Positions 48,306-56,072 of a stretch of DNA of 64,000 nt are shown here, one piece after another; position 1 is the stretch's first letter; each line of letters opens with the position of its first letter. Origin of the DNA: Streptomyces spiroverticillatus (lineage in GTDB: Bacteria; Actinomycetota; Actinomycetes; Streptomycetales; Streptomycetaceae); contig BMUX01000019.1 in NCBI GenBank assembly GCA_014650415.1, positions 1 through 64,000 on the forward strand, given 5' to 3'. A program made the translations under genes and the position numbers. The notes beneath the pieces are model-generated. The model ran no database searches and was not told the DNA's origin. It was given only the letters and a program-made list of their open reading frames with translations.

Positions 48306-48342
48306 CGACGGGCCGACGGGAAGGTCTCCCGTCGGCCCGTCG
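48306..48342 (-). terminator. Terminator after yebC
   Basis: A perfect 16-bp stem (48306-48321 with 48327-48342) with a 5-nt loop lies 19 nt past the yebC stop. Confidence 0.85.
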
Positions 48343-48361
48343 TCGTACCGGCAACCGGCGA

Positions 48362-49117
48362 TCACTCGCCGTCGATCGCCGCCATGACCTTGTCGCTGAC
48401 GTCGAAGTTGGCGAAGACGTTCTGCACGTCGTCGCTGTCCTCCAGCGCGTCGATCAGCTTGAAGATCTTGCGCGCGCCCTCTTCCTCCAGCTCGACCTGC
48501 ATGGTCGGGACGAAGTTGGCGTCGGCGGAGTCGTAGTCGATGCCCGCCTCCTGGAGCGCGGTGCGGACCGCGACCAGGTCGGTGGCCTCGCTGAGCACCT
48601 CGAAGGTGTCGCCGAGGTCGTTGACCTCTTCGGCACCCGCGTCCAGGACCGCGCCCAGCACGTCGTCCTCGGTGAGCTCGCCCTTGGGGACGATGACGAC
48701 GCCCTTGCGGTTGAAGAGGTACGACACGGAGCCCGGGTCGGCCATGGAGCCGCCGTTGCGGGTCATGGCGACACGCACGTCGGAGGCGGCACGGTTGCGG
48801 TTGTCGGTGAGGCACTCGATGAGCACCGCGACACCGTTCGGGCCGTAGCCCTCGTACATGATCGTCTCGTAGTCGGCGCCACCGGCTTCGAGGCCGGCGC
48901 CGCGCTTGACCGCGGAGTCGATGTTCTTGTTCGGGACCGAGCTCTTCTTGGCCTTCTGGATGGCGTCGAAGAGGGTCGGGTTGCCCGCCGGGTCGGCGCC
49001 GCCCGTGCGCGCCGCGACCTCGATGTTCTTGATCATCTTCGCGAAGAGCTTGCCGCGCTTGGCGTCAATCACGGCCTTCTTGTGCTTCGTCGTAGCCCAT
49101 TTAGAGTGGCCGGACAT
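48362..49117 (-). CDS. YebC/PmpR-family protein
   Basis: A 251-aa protein of the YebC family, whose members act as transcriptional regulators or as ribosome-associated factors that relieve stalling at proline-rich stretches. The N-terminal signature MSGHSKWATTKHKKAVIDAK is complete, followed by GGADPAGNPTLFDAIQKAK and YEGYGPNGVAVLIECLTDN. It matches Rv2603c in position, between pdxT and ruvC. If it has a proline-stalling role it would complement EF-P, encoded at 14886. Confidence 0.93.
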   Translation of the reverse strand: MSGHSKWATTKHKKAVIDAKRGKLFAKMIKNIEVAARTGGADPAGNPTLFDAIQKAKKSSVPNKNIDSAVKRGAGLEAGGADYETIMYEGYGPNGVAVLIECLTDNRNRAASDVRVAMTRNGGSMADPGSVSYLFNRKGVVIVPKGELTEDDVLGAVLDAGAEEVNDLGDTFEVLSEATDLVAVRTALQEAGIDYDSADANFVPTMQVELEEEGARKIFKLIDALEDSDDVQNVFANFDVSDKVMAAIDGE

Positions 49118-49193
49118 CTGCCTGTCTCCTTCGCGTAACCAATTCTGCTGCGTTCGGCAGAGATCCTACCGGGATCCCCGCCGATGGCTGCGC

Positions 49194-49787
49194 TCAGGCG
49201 GCCGCACGCACCATGTCGACGAACATCGCGTGCATCCGGTGGTCGCCGGTGAGCTCCGGATGGAAGGACGTCGCGAGCGCGTTCTTCTGCCGTACGGCCA
49301 CGATGTGGTCGCCGTGCTCGGCCAGCACCTCGACCTCCGCGCCGACCGACTCGACCCACGGGGCGCGGATGAAGACGCCCTCGACGGGGCCGCCTTCGAC
49401 GCCCGTGACGTCGACGGTCGTCTCGAAGGACTCGTTCTGGCGGCCGAAGGCGTTGCGGCGGACGATCATGTCGATGCCGCCCAGGGTCTCCTGGCCCGAA
49501 CGCGGGTCGAGGATCTTGTCCGCGAGGAGGATCATCCCGGCGCAGGTGCCGTACACGGGCATCCCGGCGGCGATGCGCTCGCGCAGCGGTTCGAGGAGCC
49601 CGAAGAGGGTGGCCAGCTTGGAGATGGTGGTGGACTCGCCGCCGGGAATGACCAGCCCGTCGACCTCCGCCAGCTCCTCGGGGCGCCGGACCTCCCGGGC
49701 CGTGGCGTCGGCCACGGCCAGGGCGATCAGGTGCTCCCGGACGTCGCCCTGGAGGGCCAGGACGCCGACAACGGGGTTGCTCTTCAT
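49194..49787 (-). CDS. pdxT: Pyridoxal 5'-phosphate synthase glutaminase subunit PdxT
   Basis: PdxT hydrolyses glutamine and passes ammonia to PdxS for pyridoxal phosphate synthesis. The 197-aa protein is a class I amidotransferase. It has GVLALQGDVREHL, the nucleophile in YGTCAGMILLA (Cys near residue 80) and the His/Glu dyad in SFHPELTGDHRMH. Start ATG at 49787 is 5 nt after the pdxS stop with a poor ribosome-binding site, so translation is probably coupled to pdxS. Confidence 0.96.
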   Translation of the reverse strand: MKSNPVVGVLALQGDVREHLIALAVADATAREVRRPEELAEVDGLVIPGGESTTISKLATLFGLLEPLRERIAAGMPVYGTCAGMILLADKILDPRSGQETLGGIDMIVRRNAFGRQNESFETTVDVTGVEGGPVEGVFIRAPWVESVGAEVEVLAEHGDHIVAVRQKNALATSFHPELTGDHRMHAMFVDMVRAAA

Positions 49788-49792
49788 ACGAG

Positions 49793-50701
49793 TTACCAGC
49801 CCCGGTTGGCGTAGCGCTCGGACTCGGGGAGCGTGTCGCAGTTGATGCCGACCATGGCCTCGCCGAGGTTGCGGGAGGCGTCCGCGATGATCTTCGGGTC
49901 GTCGAAGAAGGTGGTGGCGCGGACGATGGCGGCGGCGCGCTTGGCCGGGTCGCCGGACTTGAAGATGCCGGAGCCGACGAAGACGCCCTCGGCACCGAGC
50001 TGGCGCATCAGCGCGGCGTCGGCGGGGGTGGCCACACCACCGGCGGAGAAGAGCACCACGGGGAGCTTGCCGAGCTCGGCGACCTCCTTGACCAGCTCGT
50101 ACGGGGCGCGGAGCTCCTTGGCGGCGGCGAACAGTTCGTTGTTGTCGAAGCCGCGCAGCTTGGCGATCTCGTTCTTGATCTGGCGCAGGTGACGGACGGC
50201 CTCGACGACGTTGCCGGTACCGGCCTCGCCCTTCGAGCGGATCATGGCCGCGCCCTCGGCGATGCGGCGCAGGGCCTCGCCCAGGTTGGTGGCGCCACAG
50301 ACGAAGGGGGTGGTGAACGCCCACTTGTCGGAGTGGTTGACCTCGTCGGCCGGGGTGAGGACCTCGGACTCGTCGATGTAGTCGACGCCGAGCGACTGGA
50401 GGACCTGGGCCTCGACGAAGTGGCCGATCCGGGACTTCGCCATGACGGGGATCGACACGGCCTCGATGATCTCTTCGATCATGTTCGGGTCGGACATCCG
50501 GGCCACGCCGCCGTCCTTGCGGATGTCGGCCGGGACCCGCTCCAGCGCCATGACGGCGACCGCGCCCGCGTCCTCGGCGATCTTCGCCTGCTCGGCGTTG
50601 ACGACGTCCATGATCACGCCGCCCTTGAGCTGCTCGGCCATGCCGCGCTTGACGCGGTCGGTGCCGGTGGCCGGGGACTGGGGGGTGGGGGTGCTGGACA
50701 T
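49793..50701 (-). CDS. pdxS: Pyridoxal 5'-phosphate synthase subunit PdxS
   Basis: PdxS joins ribose 5-phosphate, glyceraldehyde 3-phosphate and ammonia to make pyridoxal 5'-phosphate. The 302-aa TIM-barrel protein has the catalytic lysines in VMAKSRIGHFVEA and IRSKGEAGTGNVVEAV, plus RKDGGVARMSDP and PVVLFSAGGVATPADAAL. ATG at 50701 (MSSTPTPQSP) follows GAGGTC. The frame stays open upstream without support. It forms a two-gene unit with pdxT. Confidence 0.97.
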   Translation of the reverse strand: MSSTPTPQSPATGTDRVKRGMAEQLKGGVIMDVVNAEQAKIAEDAGAVAVMALERVPADIRKDGGVARMSDPNMIEEIIEAVSIPVMAKSRIGHFVEAQVLQSLGVDYIDESEVLTPADEVNHSDKWAFTTPFVCGATNLGEALRRIAEGAAMIRSKGEAGTGNVVEAVRHLRQIKNEIAKLRGFDNNELFAAAKELRAPYELVKEVAELGKLPVVLFSAGGVATPADAALMRQLGAEGVFVGSGIFKSGDPAKRAAAIVRATTFFDDPKIIADASRNLGEAMVGINCDTLPESERYANRGW

Positions 50702-51031
50702 GTTCGACCTCGCTCGATGACGAAAGACAGGCGTTAGTGCGATGCGGGCGCGCTGTCGTGTGCCGCACGCTGCCCGCACAGCCGAGGAAACGCCCTGCGA
50801 CCAGTCCACTGCAAGGGCCAATGGGGAGGCGGTGGATCGTTTTCTCCCCGCGGAGTGGATACGGGGATACGTGCCCGGGCGGTCGCCCTGCGCCACCGCC
50901 TACCTTCCCGGGCGGTCGCCCTGCGCCACCACCTACGTGCCCGGGCGGTCGCCCTGCGCCACCGCCTACCTTCCCGGGCGGTCGCCCTGCGCCACCACCT
51001 ACGTTCCCGGGCGGTCGCCCTCCGCCACCAC
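50702..51031. other. Region between pdxS and the LemA-like gene, mostly a 33-nt tandem array
   Basis: These 330 bases hold the pdxS promoter/leader (about 50702-50868) and then most of the 33-nt repeat array (50869-51050), which runs into the 3' end of the next gene. No separate gene is supported. Confidence 0.6.
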
Positions 51032-51050
51032 CTACGTTCCCGGGCGGTCG
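50869..51050. repeat. 33-nt tandem repeat array with in-phase stop codons
   Basis: Five full 33-nt units start at 50869, 50902, 50935, 50968 and 51001, with a partial sixth at 51034-51050 inside the end of the LemA-like gene. Units 1 and 3 are identical, as are 2 and 4, so a 66-nt dimer has been duplicated. Read on the minus strand in the frame of that gene, each unit encodes 10 residues like VVAQGDRPGR and then TAG; TAG occurs at 51034, 51001, 50968, 50935 and 50902. The array looks like a copied gene terminus. Confidence 0.9.
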
Positions 51051-51574
51051 GCCAGTGCCACCGGGGCCTCGTCGTCCATCTCGAAGGCCATCGGGAACGG
51101 GGCGTGCCCGGCCAGCCGGAACCACCGCACCTTGCGGTGCCGGCGCAGGGCGCGGGCGGCCCGTACGGAGTCGTTGTGGAACCGCCGCGCCATCGGCACC
51201 CGGCGCACCGCGGCCGCCAGCTCCCCTGCGGCCTCCTCGCCGCCGGGGGCCAGCTTCACCGCCTCCACCTGCTCCTGCTCCCCGAACACCGCCCGCAGCG
51301 CCTGGCTCAGCTCGCTCTCGGCGACCTCCCGCTGCTCCTCCTCGGCCTGACGGGCCTCGTGGGCGGCCTGGTACAGCACGATCGACGACGCCGGATCGAG
51401 CACCCCGGACGTCGCCAGCTCCTGCGCCACGGAGGCCCGCCGCAGCAGCTGTGCGTCGAGCGCGGCACGGGAGGCGTCGATACGGGCATGCAGGCGGTCC
51501 AGCCGCCCGGCGGTCCAACTGAGATACAGACCGATCGCGAACAATCCGACGACGATCCAAATGAGGGTGGTCAC
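51032..51574 (-). CDS. LemA-like membrane-anchored protein, function unknown
   Basis: A 180-aa protein with one N-terminal transmembrane helix (LIWIVVGLFAIGLYLSW) and a long helical domain. ARIDASRAALDAQLLRRASV resembles the LemA signature (ID.QL.RR), and MARRFHNDSVRAARALRRHR plus the end FPMAFEMDDEAP resemble the LemA C-terminus, but the match is loose. GTG at 51574 has a weak ribosome-binding site. The stop codon and the last residues (DRPGT) lie in the 33-nt tandem repeat. It is divergent from the hydrolase gene. Confidence 0.75.
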   Translation of the reverse strand: MTTLIWIVVGLFAIGLYLSWTAGRLDRLHARIDASRAALDAQLLRRASVAQELATSGVLDPASSIVLYQAAHEARQAEEEQREVAESELSQALRAVFGEQEQVEAVKLAPGGEEAAGELAAAVRRVPMARRFHNDSVRAARALRRHRKVRWFRLAGHAPFPMAFEMDDEAPVALADRPGT

Positions 51575-51738
51575 GGCCCGCAAGGCTACCGGCGACCGCG
51601 CCGCCCCTCGCCACAGCGCCCCGACCGGAAGGTCCCGTACCTGGAGCACCCCCCTTGGAACCCCCGGCCCCCTTCCGCAAGACTGCGACCCCGCCGCGCC
51701 GCACGAGCGCGCCGAGACTCCCCGGGGGACAACCACCC

Positions 51739-52956
51739 ATGGACAGACGGACCCTCCTGACCGCAGGCACCGCCGCAGCCCTCGCGAGCACCCTCCCCGC
51801 AGCCACCGCCCACGCCGCCCCCACCGCCCCCGACCCCCTCCCCCGCATCGCCCGCACCCTGGACGCCACCCCCTCGCACCTCTCCCACGGCGACGGCTGG
51901 ACCCACGTCCGTCTCACCCTCCCCGACGCCCCCGTCCCCCTCGGCGTCGACGTCCTCGCCGACACCCGCCGGCCCCCGCAGGGCATCGCCTACCTCCTCC
52001 CCGGCGGCGGCCTCAACTTCGCCGCCGACTTCTTCACCCCGCGCGCCCGCAACCTCGCCCACCACTTCCGCTCCCAGGGCTTCCTGGTCATCGGCATCAG
52101 CCCCCGCGAGGACCTGGCGAAGCCCGCCGACCTGACGGCCTCCTGGGGCCAGGCGGCGCACAAGGCCGACGCGGCGAAGGTGATCGCCGCCGTCGACGGC
52201 GCCCTGCGCCTGCCGTACCAGCTCGTCGGCCACTCGGCGGGAGCCGCCCTCGCCCTCGACCTGGCCTCGACCAACCGTTCGCCGCGCCTTCGCCGGGTGG
52301 TGCCGATCGACACGACCGGCCCGTACACGGGCGACCAGCAGGCCCGGGCGGCACGGATGCGGGACGCGATCCAGGCCCAGCTCGACACAGGGGTCCTGTA
52401 CGGGGACACGGGCCTGAAGGGGCTGGTCTCCCGCGCCCTGACCGACCCGAACGGCGCCTCGCCGGTCCCCCGCCCGCCGGACCCGGCCACCCGCTTCACC
52501 CACGCCGCCTTCGCCCACTTCGCACTGATCCGTACGAGCTCGTTCCCCGGCGACACCAACTGGATCTACAAGCAGGGCTACAGCGCGGGCACCTTCGCCT
52601 TCGGCGCCACCCCGCTCGACGACCGCTTCTCCCTCACCCACACCCCCCTCGCCACCTGGGGCGAGGCCACGCAGGCCCTCGGCAGCGGCCTGGTCCCGAA
52701 CGCCCTGCTGCGCGACCTCGCCGCGATATGGGCCGGGGACACCACGACGTACCCCTTCGACTGGTCGGGCATCCGCGCACAGGTCGTCTGGGTCAACGCG
52801 GCACTGGGCCGCGGCGACGAACCGCACGGCGCGGAGCTGATACGCGCCGGAGGCAACCGGCAGGTGACCTTCCGGGTCGTCCCCGGCTACGGACACGCGG
52901 ACCCGGTGTGGAGCACCACGGCGGACCGGGACTTCTGGCCGCTCCTGACCCCGTAA
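51739..52956 (+). CDS. Predicted exported alpha/beta hydrolase
   Basis: A 405-aa protein with a Tat-like signal peptide (MDRRTLLTAGTAAALASTLP, then a likely AHA cleavage site about residue 27). The mature part is an alpha/beta hydrolase with the nucleophile elbow GHSAGAA, an oxyanion-type PGGGLNFAA, and the catalytic His probably in GYGHADP. The substrate is not evident; lipase/esterase-like or peptide hydrolase are both possible. ATG at 51739 follows GGGGGA at 9 nt. It is monocistronic, with a terminator after it. Confidence 0.85.
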   Translation: MDRRTLLTAGTAAALASTLPAATAHAAPTAPDPLPRIARTLDATPSHLSHGDGWTHVRLTLPDAPVPLGVDVLADTRRPPQGIAYLLPGGGLNFAADFFTPRARNLAHHFRSQGFLVIGISPREDLAKPADLTASWGQAAHKADAAKVIAAVDGALRLPYQLVGHSAGAALALDLASTNRSPRLRRVVPIDTTGPYTGDQQARAARMRDAIQAQLDTGVLYGDTGLKGLVSRALTDPNGASPVPRPPDPATRFTHAAFAHFALIRTSSFPGDTNWIYKQGYSAGTFAFGATPLDDRFSLTHTPLATWGEATQALGSGLVPNALLRDLAAIWAGDTTTYPFDWSGIRAQVVWVNAALGRGDEPHGAELIRAGGNRQVTFRVVPGYGHADPVWSTTADRDFWPLLTP

Positions 52957-52961
52957 GACAC

Positions 52962-52994
52962 GGGGCTGCGGGGGCACCCGGCCCCCGCAGCCCC
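52962..52994. terminator. Bidirectional terminator between the hydrolase and pimA
   Basis: A perfect 14-bp stem (52962-52975 with 52981-52994) with a 5-nt loop lies between converging stops (52956 and 53009). Confidence 0.87.
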
Positions 52995-53008
52995 ACCCTC
53001 ACACCTGC

Positions 53009-54184
53009 CTACTCCCGCCCCATCCGCGCCCGGGCCCTCGCCCGCAGCCCGCTCCGCTCCCCCACGTCCTCCGCCGCGACCGCGTTCGCGCCGTCCGTCA
53101 CCGTCTCGTACACGGCCAGGATGTCGGCCGCGACCGTCGACCAGTCGAAGCGCCGCACGTGCGCCGTGCCCCGCTCGCTCAGCCCGGCCCGCCGCGAGGC
53201 GTCGCCCAGCAGCCGCACCGCCGCGTCCGCCAGCGCGTCCGCGTCCTCGTTGGCGAACAGGTCACCGGCCGCGCCCTGGTCCAGGACCTGCGCGAACGCG
53301 TCCAGGTCGCTGGCCAGCACCGGCGCGCCCGCCGACATCGCCTCGACCAGGATGATCCCGAAGGATTCCCCGCCCGTGTTGGGCGCGACGTACACATCGA
53401 CACTGCGCAGCAGCCGCGCCTTGTCCTCGTCGCTGACCATGCCGAGGAACTCCACCCGCGAACGCAGCTCCTCCGGGAGGGAGGCGACGGCCTCCTTCTC
53501 GTCGCCGCGCCCCGCGACCAGCAGCCGCGCTCCGGGCCGTTCGGCGAAGATGCGGGGCAGCGCCCTCATCAGCACCGGCAGGCCCTTGCGGGGTTCGTCG
53601 ATGCGCCCGATGAAGCCGAGGGTCTCGCCCTGCCACTCCTCCTTGGGCTCGGCCTTCGCGAAGAAGTCGACATCCACGCCGTTGGGGATGGTGACGGCGT
53701 CCCCGCCCAGGTGCTCCACCAGGGTGCGCCGCGCGTACTCGCTCACCGCGATCCGCGCGCTGATCTTCTCCAGCGCGGGCTGGAGGATCGGATACGCAGC
53801 GAGCATGACCCGCGAGCGCGCCGTCGACGTGTGGAAGGTCGCCACGATCGGCCCCTGCGCCGCCCAGCACGTCAGCAGCCCCAGCGACGGCGCGGCCGGC
53901 TCGTGGATGTGCACCACGTCGAAGGCCCCGTCGTGCAGCCACTTGCGCACCCGCGCCGCCGACAGGAACCCGAAACTCAGCCGCGCCACCGACCCGTTGT
54001 ACGGAACCGGAACCGCCCGCCCCGCCGACACCACGTACGGGGGCAGCGGTGTGTCGTCGTCCGCCGGAGCCAGCACCGACACCTCGTGCCCGAGCCCGAT
54101 CAAATGCTCCGCGAGGTCCCGGATGTGGAACTGGACGCCGCCCGGCACGTCCCACGAATACGGGCAGACGATGCCGACCTTCAC
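53009..54184 (-). CDS. pimA: Phosphatidylinositol mannosyltransferase PimA-like
   Basis: PimA adds the first mannose from GDP-mannose to phosphatidylinositol on the inner membrane face. The 391-aa GT-B (GT4) glycosyltransferase begins VKVGIVCPYSWDVPGGVQFH with the early glycine loop. It has IAVSEYARRTLVEHLGG, LGFIGRIDEPRKGLPVLM, and the EX7E motif in ESFGIILVEAMSAGAPVLAS. GTG at 54184 overlaps the acyltransferase stop by GTGA. The cluster pgsA-acyltransferase-pimA matches M. tuberculosis and supports the assignment. Confidence 0.93.
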   Translation of the reverse strand: MKVGIVCPYSWDVPGGVQFHIRDLAEHLIGLGHEVSVLAPADDDTPLPPYVVSAGRAVPVPYNGSVARLSFGFLSAARVRKWLHDGAFDVVHIHEPAAPSLGLLTCWAAQGPIVATFHTSTARSRVMLAAYPILQPALEKISARIAVSEYARRTLVEHLGGDAVTIPNGVDVDFFAKAEPKEEWQGETLGFIGRIDEPRKGLPVLMRALPRIFAERPGARLLVAGRGDEKEAVASLPEELRSRVEFLGMVSDEDKARLLRSVDVYVAPNTGGESFGIILVEAMSAGAPVLASDLDAFAQVLDQGAAGDLFANEDADALADAAVRLLGDASRRAGLSERGTAHVRRFDWSTVAADILAVYETVTDGANAVAAEDVGERSGLRARARARMGRE

Positions 54185-55119
54185 TCCTGGCCCTCCCGCC
54201 GGGGCTCCAGATCCGCGGTCCACAGCCTCTGCAGCATGTGCCAGTCCTCCGGATGCTCGGCGATCCCGGTGGCGAAGGCATCGGCCAGCGCCTGGGTCAT
54301 CGTGGACGTCTTCTCGCTGCGCGTGCCCGTCTCGGGCACGTCGACCGGCGGGTGCACACGCCCCCGCATCGCCCTCGGCCCGTCGTACCAGAGCGTCACG
54401 GGCAGCAGCAGCGCCCCCGTCTGCTGCGCGAGCATCGCGGGCCCGGCGGGCATCCTAGCGCTCTCGCCGAAGTACTTGACCTCGACGCCCGAGGCGGACA
54501 GGTCCCGGTCGGCGACCAGGCAGACCAGCCCGCCGCCGCGCAGCCTGCGCGCCAGCGTCCCGAAGGCGGAGCCGCCCGTGTGCGGGAGGACCTCCATGCC
54601 GAGGCTCTCGCGGTACGCCACGAACCTGTCGTACAGGGACTCCGGCTTCAGCCGCTCGGCGACCGTCGTGAAGGGATACCCGAGGTGGCTGGTGACCCAG
54701 ACGCCCGCCAGGTCCCAGTTCCCCATGTGCGGCAGCGCGAGCACCACGCCCCGGCCGCTCTCCAGCGCCTCGGTTATCCGGTGCTTGTCGGTGATGCGGA
54801 CATCGGCGGCGATCCGTTCCGGCGTCCACGAGGGCAGCCGGAAGGACTCCATCCAGTACCGCATGTACGAGCGCATGCCCGCCCGGGACAGTTCCCGCAG
54901 CCGGGCCTCGCTCGCGTCGGGGACGACCCGGGCGAGGTTGGACTCCAGGCGCAGCACGCTCTTGCCGCGCCGCTTCCAGGTCTGGTCGGCGATGGTGCGG
55001 CCGAGCCGGTCGACCACCGGCTCGGGGAGCTTCTTCACACCGGCCCAGCCGAGCCCGTACAACCCGTCGACCAGCCGGTCCTTCGCCGAAAGCTTCTCTT
55101 CCTCAGCGGGCTTGCTCAT
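54181..55119 (-). CDS. Lysophospholipid/PIM acyltransferase-like protein (PatA-type)
   Basis: A 312-aa protein of the HtrB/LpxL acyltransferase family. The catalytic HX4D-type motif reads PHMGNWDLAGVW, followed by ERLKPESLYDRFVAYRESLG and VADRDLSASGVEVKYFGE. In mycobacteria the homologue (PatA, Rv2611c) acylates the mannose of phosphatidylinositol mannosides. It is expected to act at the inner face of the membrane. ATG at 55119 overlaps the pgsA-like stop (ATGA), and its own stop overlaps pimA. Confidence 0.9.
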   Translation of the reverse strand: MSKPAEEEKLSAKDRLVDGLYGLGWAGVKKLPEPVVDRLGRTIADQTWKRRGKSVLRLESNLARVVPDASEARLRELSRAGMRSYMRYWMESFRLPSWTPERIAADVRITDKHRITEALESGRGVVLALPHMGNWDLAGVWVTSHLGYPFTTVAERLKPESLYDRFVAYRESLGMEVLPHTGGSAFGTLARRLRGGGLVCLVADRDLSASGVEVKYFGESARMPAGPAMLAQQTGALLLPVTLWYDGPRAMRGRVHPPVDVPETGTRSEKTSTMTQALADAFATGIAEHPEDWHMLQRLWTADLEPRREGQE

Positions 55120-55772
55120 GACGTGGCCCCGTTCCCCGTCGCCGCGTCCGCCTCGGCGGACTCCCGGCGCACCGTCACCACCCTTTGCCCCAGCGTCACC
55201 AGGGACCCCACGGCGACGACCCACAGCGCGATCGGCAGCAGGATCTCCACACCGGGCAGCCCGAACGTGTGCAGACCGGCGACACCGGCCGCGACCAGCG
55301 TGATCACGAGCCGCTCCGCCCGCTCGACCAGACCGTTGACCGCCACCGGCAGCCCGATGGCCTCACCGCGGGCCTTCGTGTACGACACGACCTGGCCGCT
55401 CGCGAGACAGAAGATGGACACCGCGCACAGCACGTTGTCGTTGCCGTTGCCCGCGTACCAGAGGGCGAGCCCGCCGAAGATGCCCGCGTCGGCCACCCGG
55501 TCCAGCGTCGAGTCGAGGAACGCGCCCCACCTGCTGGACACCCCGGCCTGCCGGGCCATGTTGCCGTCGACCAGGTCGGAGAAGACGAAGAGGGTGATGA
55601 CGATGGTGCCCCAGAAGAACTCCCCGCGAGGGAAGAAGACCAGCGCACCCGCCATCACCCCGGCAGTGCCGACGAGCGTGACCGCATCCGGACTCACTCC
55701 CCGGCGGAGCAGAAATGCGGCAAACGGTGTGAGGACACGCGTGAAGAATGCACGCGCGTACTTGTTCAGCAT
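55116..55772 (-). CDS. CDP-alcohol phosphatidyltransferase (phosphatidylinositol phosphate synthase-like)
   Basis: A 218-aa integral membrane protein with about six helices. The CDP-alcohol motif D-X2-DG-X2-AR-X8-G-X3-D-X3-D is complete in DLVDGNMARQAGVSSRWGAF followed by LDSTLDR. In actinobacteria the member at this position (PgsA1, Rv2612c) joins CDP-diacylglycerol and inositol phosphate to make the PI phosphate used by PimA. ATG at 55772 follows GGGAAGG. It heads the three-gene operon; a 300-nt divergent region separates it from the EF-G paralogue. Confidence 0.93.
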   Translation of the reverse strand: MLNKYARAFFTRVLTPFAAFLLRRGVSPDAVTLVGTAGVMAGALVFFPRGEFFWGTIVITLFVFSDLVDGNMARQAGVSSRWGAFLDSTLDRVADAGIFGGLALWYAGNGNDNVLCAVSIFCLASGQVVSYTKARGEAIGLPVAVNGLVERAERLVITLVAAGVAGLHTFGLPGVEILLPIALWVVAVGSLVTLGQRVVTVRRESAEADAATGNGATS

Positions 55773-56072
55773 GGCCTTCCCGAGGGGTCGGATCGCCGAG
55801 CGGCCCCTATGGCCACCGGCTGGCCCATCGTAGCCACGACCGCCCGACCGCACCGCCGGGCACCCGCCGACCGCCGTGTCCCTACGACAGATGGCCGCAC
55901 TCCCGGCCTCGTACCGGAGCCAAACACGCAACGGACCGGGGTATGGACGCACAGTGACCCGAGTGGAAAGCTCGAATGACCGCGGGCGTCACCGGTGCCG
56001 CCACGCCGCTGCGGCTCCTTGCGTCCGCGCCCTTCTCCTCACCGTGCACATTTCCTCGGGAGGCCGGAAACC

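Noticed and set aside
50869..51050. Possible CRISPR array
   Set aside because: Units are contiguous, with no spacers, and no cas genes are in the window.
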